Source: Hymenobacter crusticola
GTDB lineage: Bacteria > Bacteroidota > Bacteroidia > Cytophagales > Hymenobacteraceae
Reading direction: 5' to 3'
NCBI RefSeq assembly: GCF_002154225.1
Contig: NZ_MTSE01000013.1
Span: 92,447 to 156,446, forward strand
DNA length: 64,000 nt
Shown: piece by piece, positions 60,950-64,000 of the stretch
Position numbering within the stretch: the first letter of the stretch is position 1
Layout: every line of letters begins with the position of its first letter
The notes under the pieces: generated by a model
Database searches by the model: none
Seen by the model: only the letters and a program-made list of their open reading frames with translations
What the model was told of the DNA's origin: nothing
Made by a program: the position numbers and the translations under genes

Positions 60950-62289
60950 CGGCGGATATTTCGATAGGTAAAGCGGGCCGACTCCAGGCGCGTCGACGTC
61001 GACACGGTTACCGAAATCTTTTCCCATAAATATTTTCGTGGCCCCACCATCTCTTTGCGGGCTGGGTTCAGCGCCAGCAAGTCGGCCACCCGGAAGGGCA
61101 TGGTGCGCTCCTCAGTGCCGGCCGTTTTCAGGAAGTCGAGCCAGGGCTTATGGCACTGCGCATACAGGCCGTTGTCGCCGGCCCAGCGCAGCACCAGGTC
61201 GCCGGCCAGTTGATCCGGCCGATCGAACAGCAGGCGCAGCCCACAGCGGGAGTCATCCCCTAAGTCAAAGCGGGGCGTGGCGCCGCGCGTCCGGATCGAA
61301 GGCACGCCGTTGATAGACTGCAGCGTGCCAGCCTCCGTCCTCACTTCCGTCTTGCCGGCATCGAGCACGAGCGAGGCCCAGTTGGTGTCCATGGTTTTGG
61401 CTAGCTCATCGTCACTCTCCAGTCCTAGGCTCAGCGTATAGCCCTGGTAGCCGGCCGGCAGCGCGCGCGTGAGGGCGCCCGCCTGGCGTACCAGGTAGGC
61501 GTCATCCTCCACCACGTCCCGCAGCGGAATGATGCGCATCTCGCGCCGCACCGGGTCGAAGTTGTAGCCTAGGGCCAAGTAGCTCTGCAGCGCCACCAAC
61601 GCTTCCGGCACGGTCAGACTCGCCGGCACGTGCTGGCTGAGCGCGAGGCTAGCCAGCCGGCCACCGTCGTCCTCGGCCGCGCGGTCGGAGTACACCATGA
61701 GTTGCTGCACCGCTGGCCGCAGCAGCCACTCGCCCGACAGGCTGTAGCCGAACTGCTGCAGCACGCGCCGCAGCAACGGTACCAACCTAGGTTGTGGCGT
61801 GAGCTCACGGCCGTCGTTTAGGTAGCCGGAAAAGCCCGGATACTTGTCGCCGTAGAAGTCCGGATTGTACACTTTGCGCAGGGCATAGTCCGGCTGCAGC
61901 GGACTATCGATGAGCGGCACGGTACCTAGGTCCAGGGAGGCCAGCGTGACGCCGTCGATGCGGGCCTGCAAGTCGTCGGCGCCGGCGGCGAACTGGTAGG
62001 TGTAGGTGTTCTTATCGGGCTGCCAGTCCTGGTAGAGCAGGCTGCCGACGCGCCAGAGCACGCCATCCAGGTAAAACTCCACCGGCTCCGGGGCCACCGC
62101 TTCGCCCTGCAGCGCACGCACGTGCGGCACGTTCAGCAGGCGGCGGTTGCCCGGCGTGAGCGGCAAGTTGAACGGGTACGTGGTGACGCCTGGCACGGCA
62201 TCGTAGCGGAAGAACGGATTGCCGATTTCGATGCCGATGGTACCCGGCGCCAGGTCGAGCCAGCCGCGGGCAGTTTTGAGTCCAATCAT
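60946..62289 (-). CDS. Phage tail/baseplate-like structural protein
   Basis: 447 aa, no cysteine-based or catalytic motif. It has mixed beta and alpha character, e.g. GIEIGNPFFRYDAVPGVTTY, LDGVLWRVGSLLYQDWQPDK and NPDFYGDKYPGFSGYLNDGR. This region layout is found in tail-hub or baseplate-type proteins of Bacteroidota phages. Its ATG at 62289 overlaps the stop of the upstream gene (ATGA) and its stop overlaps the downstream start, so it is inside a tightly packed operon. Confidence 0.6.
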   Translation of the reverse strand: MIGLKTARGWLDLAPGTIGIEIGNPFFRYDAVPGVTTYPFNLPLTPGNRRLLNVPHVRALQGEAVAPEPVEFYLDGVLWRVGSLLYQDWQPDKNTYTYQFAAGADDLQARIDGVTLASLDLGTVPLIDSPLQPDYALRKVYNPDFYGDKYPGFSGYLNDGRELTPQPRLVPLLRRVLQQFGYSLSGEWLLRPAVQQLMVYSDRAAEDDGGRLASLALSQHVPASLTVPEALVALQSYLALGYNFDPVRREMRIIPLRDVVEDDAYLVRQAGALTRALPAGYQGYTLSLGLESDDELAKTMDTNWASLVLDAGKTEVRTEAGTLQSINGVPSIRTRGATPRFDLGDDSRCGLRLLFDRPDQLAGDLVLRWAGDNGLYAQCHKPWLDFLKTAGTEERTMPFRVADLLALNPARKEMVGPRKYLWEKISVTVSTSTRLESARFTYRNIRR

Positions 62290-64000
62290 GGCAGCAGTAC
62301 GTCTTGGCGCGTGACGGCCGCGGCCCCCAAGCGTGGCGTGTAGAATCGCTCGCGCGGCAGCTGCAGCGTGATATCCAGCGCCGGCAGAAAGTCGTTGTCT
62401 TTTTTGAGCGTGCTGGTTTGGGCCTTCACCGTCACCGGCACCCAGCGCGTGCCATACAGCAGCAGCACCCGCTTGCTCAGCAGCAACTCCTGCTGCACGG
62501 CCATCCACTCGCGGGCATTGTCGCGCACGCCCGAACCTAGCTTGAGCACCGGCCGCAGGGTGCGGTCGAGCACGAGTTGGTCGCCATCGAGCGGATCCGG
62601 GAACGGCACCGGCGAGCGTTGCACTTCTTCGCCGGTGACTTCCACGTCGAGCTGGCCTTCGCCCACCATGGCCACCGTATCCATGCCGCCGAGCGAGTTG
62701 GCAAACACCAGGTAGCGGCGCTGCAGCACCGGGCGCCGGTCGAGCAGGTAATGGCGCACTTCACTGCGCAGCACGCCGTCGCTATCGGTGACCCACACCT
62801 GGTAGCGCTCGATGTGGCGGTCAGCCTGCTCCGCGTTGTTAAGCCCTAACTGCAGGTAGCCCGCCGGCAGGCAGTGCACCTCGTAGCGGCTCAGCCCGGT
62901 GTGCGTGGCCACGTTGCGCTCCGCGTTGGTCCCATCGTCGTAGAACCAGCGCACCCACAGCTGCAGCGACGTGGCGGCGCTATCGACCAGGAAGTACAAG
63001 TACTCCGGCTGATCCAGCGCCACTGGCTTCTGGTTGGGTTGCCAGGTGAGAAATGGCTGCACGGCCGGCCGGTACACGTCCTGGTAGGTTTGCGCCACGT
63101 GCTCGTAGCTACTCAGGCCGCCGCGCAGCACCATATGCTGGGTGAGCACTTGGGTGGCAGCGCGCACGGGCGGGTCGCCGTACAACTCGGCATACTTCAA
63201 ATAAAAGCGGCGAAACAGCGGCGTGGCCAGGCGCACGTACACGTCCCCTACGGCCGGCACGTGCCAACCTAGGTAGTCGTCGAGCAGCTCTTCCACTTGG
63301 AACACGGTGCGGCCGTCCGCGTCGGCCGGCTGCTCCAGCACGGTACCGATCTGAATAAACTCATTGCTGCCGTACACCGGCTCCAGCCACACCTCGCACA
63401 GGAACGTCAGGTCCGGTTTGGTGGTAGGATCCGCGCGGTAGTCGTCGCCGGCGTCGAGCGAGAGCGTGATGGGGTTGCCGCTCCAGTAAAAGCGGAAGCC
63501 GATGATTTCTACTTCGATGGTTTGCGCCTGGCAGCCGGCGGCGTCGGTGACCACGCAGTAGTACGTGCCTTCGTCCAGGTTGGGGCGCGTGGCCGTGGTG
63601 GGGCCATCGTCCCACAGGAACGTATAGGGCGCGACGCCCCCACTGACTTCCAGCGTGACGTTGTTTTCGATCTTGCGCACCAGCACCTCCAGGCGCGAGT
63701 TCTGCAGGATGGTTCTGGTCAACTCCACGGACTTGCCAGTGGGCACATCCGTGACTTTCACCTTATAGCTGCCAATCTTCAGCCCATACCGATCCTTACC
63801 AGTCTCACCGTCACTCCAGAGGTAGGAATAAGGCCCCGGCAAGCCACTGGGTGTGAGCTGAATGGCACCGGTGCTGCCGCCGAAGCACAGCACGTCGGTA
63901 ACCGCCGCGTCGACCTTCAGTTGCCCAATGGCAACGGGCACCACGTTGGCGTGCCCGTTGCCGTCGTGATAGTAATCGTAGCGGGTGGCCGCGTCTTCGT
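62286..64000 (-). CDS. Phage tail-associated protein with SprB-type repeats, 5' truncated by window edge
   Basis: The frame is open through the window edge, with coding-like residues (EDAATRYDYYHDGNGHAN) ahead of the first GTG. About residues 30-80 form a SprB repeat (DVLCFGGSTGAIQLTPSG ... GPYSYLWSDG ... YKVKVTD) and a second, more divergent unit follows (SGGVAPYTFLWDDGPTTAT, YYCVVTDAAGCQAQ). The rest is beta-rich with no catalytic motif. SprB repeats are best known from the gliding adhesin of Flavobacterium; in a tail operon they suggest host binding at the tail tip (inference). It overlaps the next gene by 4 bases. Confidence 0.7.
   Translation of the reverse strand, partial: EDAATRYDYYHDGNGHANVVPVAIGQLKVDAAVTDVLCFGGSTGAIQLTPSGLPGPYSYLWSDGETGKDRYGLKIGSYKVKVTDVPTGKSVELTRTILQNSRLEVLVRKIENNVTLEVSGGVAPYTFLWDDGPTTATRPNLDEGTYYCVVTDAAGCQAQTIEVEIIGFRFYWSGNPITLSLDAGDDYRADPTTKPDLTFLCEVWLEPVYGSNEFIQIGTVLEQPADADGRTVFQVEELLDDYLGWHVPAVGDVYVRLATPLFRRFYLKYAELYGDPPVRAATQVLTQHMVLRGGLSSYEHVAQTYQDVYRPAVQPFLTWQPNQKPVALDQPEYLYFLVDSAATSLQLWVRWFYDDGTNAERNVATHTGLSRYEVHCLPAGYLQLGLNNAEQADRHIERYQVWVTDSDGVLRSEVRHYLLDRRPVLQRRYLVFANSLGGMDTVAMVGEGQLDVEVTGEEVQRSPVPFPDPLDGDQLVLDRTLRPVLKLGSGVRDNAREWMAVQQELLLSKRVLLLYGTRWVPVTVKAQTSTLKKDNDFLPALDITLQLPRERFYTPRLGAAAVTRQDVLLP

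Noticed and set aside
60949..61027. Longer start of the tail-completion-like gene at 61027
   Set aside because: It would overlap the previous gene by 82 bases; the ATGA overlap at 60946-60949 matches the pattern of the other tail genes.
56531..64000. eCIS or contractile tail locus
   Set aside because: No sheath, spike, baseplate gpJ/I-like or AAA ATPase is visible here. The tape-measure and minor-tail features fit a siphophage-type tail better, though genes beyond the window could change this.
1..64000. tRNA, rRNA, CRISPR array or insertion sequence
   Set aside because: No GGTTCGA-type arm with a cloverleaf, no ribosomal sequence, no regularly spaced repeats and no transposase were recognised on either strand.

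Overview
The window looks like a chromosomal segment of a Bacteroidota bacterium, most likely a Hymenobacter-like member of the Cytophagales (inference). The sequence-based reasons are: a SusC/SusD pair driven by a FecI/FecR signalling pair, several -7 promoter boxes of the Bacteroidota type TAnnTTTG, a fused SerB-SerA serine-biosynthesis enzyme, the pyrG-yidC neighbourhood, fairly high GC in most genes, and unusually frequent CTAG tetranucleotides (CCTAGG, GCTAGC), which are rare in most bacteria.

Layout. 0-16 kb is mixed metabolism: a truncated GH43 glycosidase, a small hydrophilic protein, a GH13_8 glycogen branching enzyme, gamma-glutamyltransferase, a tandem set of three small paralogous helical proteins of unknown function, a second GH43 enzyme, an M1-type metallopeptidase, an aldo/keto reductase, a methyltransferase, an SDR-type NAD(P)-binding protein and small membrane proteins. 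16.0-28.0 kb is a compact polysaccharide utilisation locus: ECF sigma factor, divergent FecR anti-sigma, SusC-like transporter with an STN signalling domain, SusD, SusE-like lipoprotein, GH76 and GH92 enzymes, closed by a perfect palindrome. GH76 plus GH92 points to alpha-mannan as the substrate. The predicted lipoprotein tails suggest endo-cleavage at the cell surface and exo-trimming deeper in the envelope.

28-50 kb is mostly housekeeping and envelope functions: DinB and AraC-family genes, DUF983, two alpha/beta hydrolases, a DUF421 protein with a zinc ribbon, a VOC protein, a SerB-SerA fusion, a large unrecognised membrane-anchored repeat protein, three tandem TlpA-like thioredoxins (one with an internally duplicated module), a PBP4-type D-Ala-D-Ala carboxypeptidase, pyrG, yidC and an orphan oligopeptide-binding lipoprotein.

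50-64 kb is accessory DNA. A tyrosine integrase faces a serine recombinase. Upstream of the recombinase, on the same strand and nearly touching, lies an AT-rich two-gene ATPase plus TOPRIM/DUF4435 pair that resembles the PARIS (AriA/AriB) anti-phage system. A small membrane protein and an AT-richer gene follow. The latter encodes a protein with an N-terminal DNRP/QRK/VIQR-type segment and a C-terminal DSE...CxxC pattern reminiscent of toxin deaminases. From 56.5 kb to the window edge a minus-strand cluster of overlapping phage-tail-like genes includes a tape-measure protein with four exactly 80-residue N-terminal repeats and a large structural protein carrying SprB-type repeats. The tail genes have host-like composition and CTAG usage, whereas the ATPase/TOPRIM pair does not, so the island is probably composite. 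No tRNA, rRNA, CRISPR array, IS element or att site could be supported.
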